Below, piece by piece: positions 63,328 to 64,000 of a DNA stretch of 64,000 bases. The stretch covers positions 930,001 through 994,000 of the forward strand of contig JAWKZG010000001.1 of assembly GCA_041396125.1 (NCBI GenBank), read 5' to 3'. This DNA comes from JAWKZG01 sp041396125. Its GTDB lineage: Bacteria > Pseudomonadota > Gammaproteobacteria > Competibacterales > Competibacteraceae. The notes under the pieces were generated by a model. The model was not told the DNA's origin. It saw nothing but the letters and a program-made list of their open reading frames with translations, and searched no databases. Each line of letters begins with the position of its first letter. Within the stretch, counting starts at the first letter, position 1. Position numbers and translations under genes: made by a program.

Positions 63328-64000
63328 TCAGGCAATATCCGGATTAATGCACTGAGCAAGGGCGATAAGGCTTTTTTCATCATACCAGCGTCCAGCCAGC
63401 TGCAAGCCTATGGGCAAGCCTTCGGAAGTCCAGCCGCACGGCATGCTGAGCGCCGGATGGCCAGTCAGATTGAACGGAAAGGTATACGGATACCAGGCCG
63501 CCCGGATAGGTCCGCTGGCAACCCCGTTGATCAATGTATCACCATGCGGATCAGTGTCAGCAGGCAAAGAGGCTGCCGATAAGCTTGGTGTGAGCAAAAT
63601 ATCAATATCTTGAAACAGCGCTTCGATTTCGCGAAACAGTGTGGTACGTGAGGCGTTTGCGGCAGCCACTTCGACACCGCTGCGCTGCAGGCCATTTTCA
63701 ATGGTTTTGACAAAGCTCGGATCGAAGCGATCACGATTTTGCGCCAGTTGTACACTGAAACGGCTGGCCAGCAGCGCTTCGAGATGGGTGCGAAAAGCGG
63801 GTTCATACTGGCAGAAGTCAATGTCTACTGGTTTAAGCGAAAAACCTTGCTCAGCCAAAGCAGCAATGCTTTTTTCAATCGCCTCGGCTACTTCAGGTTC
63901 AATGCTGGGATTGCCGACCTGCAGCGCCCAGCCGATGCGTAACGTGCTGACTTCGCCGCTGTCTTCCGCTGCCGGAATATGGCGTGACCAGGGATCGCGC
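63328..64000 (-). CDS. Amidase signature-family protein, C-terminal part (runs off window)
   Basis: The minus-strand frame is open from the window edge to the stop at 63328, about 223 residues. It reads RDPWSRHIPAAEDSGEVSTL and RIGWALQVGNPSIEPEVAEA, then ALFQDIDILLTPSLSAASLP and YPYTFPFNLTGHPALSMPCGWTSEGLPIGLQLAG. That is the C-terminal half of amidase-signature enzymes (GatA-like fold), where FNLTGHPALSMPCG is a hallmark. The Ser-Ser-Lys triad lies in the missing N-terminal half. Its substrate is unknown; a tRNA amidotransferase role is less likely without gatB/gatC next to it. Confidence 0.85.
   Translation of the reverse strand, partial: RDPWSRHIPAAEDSGEVSTLRIGWALQVGNPSIEPEVAEAIEKSIAALAEQGFSLKPVDIDFCQYEPAFRTHLEALLASRFSVQLAQNRDRFDPSFVKTIENGLQRSGVEVAAANASRTTLFREIEALFQDIDILLTPSLSAASLPADTDPHGDTLINGVASGPIRAAWYPYTFPFNLTGHPALSMPCGWTSEGLPIGLQLAGRWYDEKSLIALAQCINPDIA

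Overview
This 64 kb window looks like the chromosome of a gammaproteobacterium with a broad appetite for organic acids, peptides and one-carbon or sulfur compounds. The evidence is the gene content: DadA, Rnk, YghU, BrnTA, IPTL-CTERM, TRAP and tripartite tricarboxylate transporters, and a haoAB pair of the kind known from ammonia oxidisers and methanotrophs. No rRNA or tRNA gene is visible, so the taxon cannot be fixed from the sequence alone.

Layout. (1) 1-9.1 kb: the start of a sulfatase gene and a D-threonine aldolase/D-serine dehydratase-like gene, both on the minus strand. They are followed by a complete plus-strand glycogen operon (glgC-pgm-glgA-glgB) and a DUF3047 exported protein. (2) 9.4-12 kb: a visibly A+T-rich insert with a family 2 glycosyltransferase and a Wzm/Wzt-type polysaccharide exporter. 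(3) 12-24 kb: a VOC protein, an M20 amidohydrolase, a GST and a GntR/FCD regulator. The regulator sits divergently beside an enolase-superfamily enzyme, a TctCBA transporter and an Ldh2-type dehydrogenase (frameshifted). A TauD-like dioxygenase and an SMP-30 lactonase follow. (4) 24.4-36.3 kb: one long plus-strand gene train. A branched-chain-type ABC importer is followed by two tandem proline-iminopeptidase-like hydrolases, then a dipeptide-type ABC importer. (5) 36.4-46.7 kb: a scarred region. It holds an IS110 remnant cut by an IS1-family element, a broken beta-helix/IPTL-CTERM surface protein, an orphan RelB-type antitoxin between two copies of a repeat, and broken lysR, yghU, ahpD-like and tetR genes. 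(6) 46.7-54 kb: a TRAP transporter (DctP and a fused DctQM), a TetR regulator, and a methanethiol-oxidase cluster (mtoX, SCO, MauG). (7) 54-64 kb: rnk, a broken MocR regulator, haoA-haoB, the brnTA toxin-antitoxin pair, tandem palindromic repeats, dadA, an EamA transporter and the C-terminal part of an amidase.

How it works together. Most intact operons pair an importer with catabolic enzymes: TTT with enolase-type and Ldh2 enzymes, and Liv plus Dpp importers with two peptidases. The redox genes (mtoX/SCO/MauG and haoAB) point to oxidation of methanethiol and hydroxylamine in the periplasm. About eleven genes carry indels. Several are single-base changes in homopolymer runs, which is the signature expected of sequencing or assembly error. 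The cluster at 43.5-46.2 kb is so dense that real decay is also possible. This ambiguity affects every 'pseudogene' call below.
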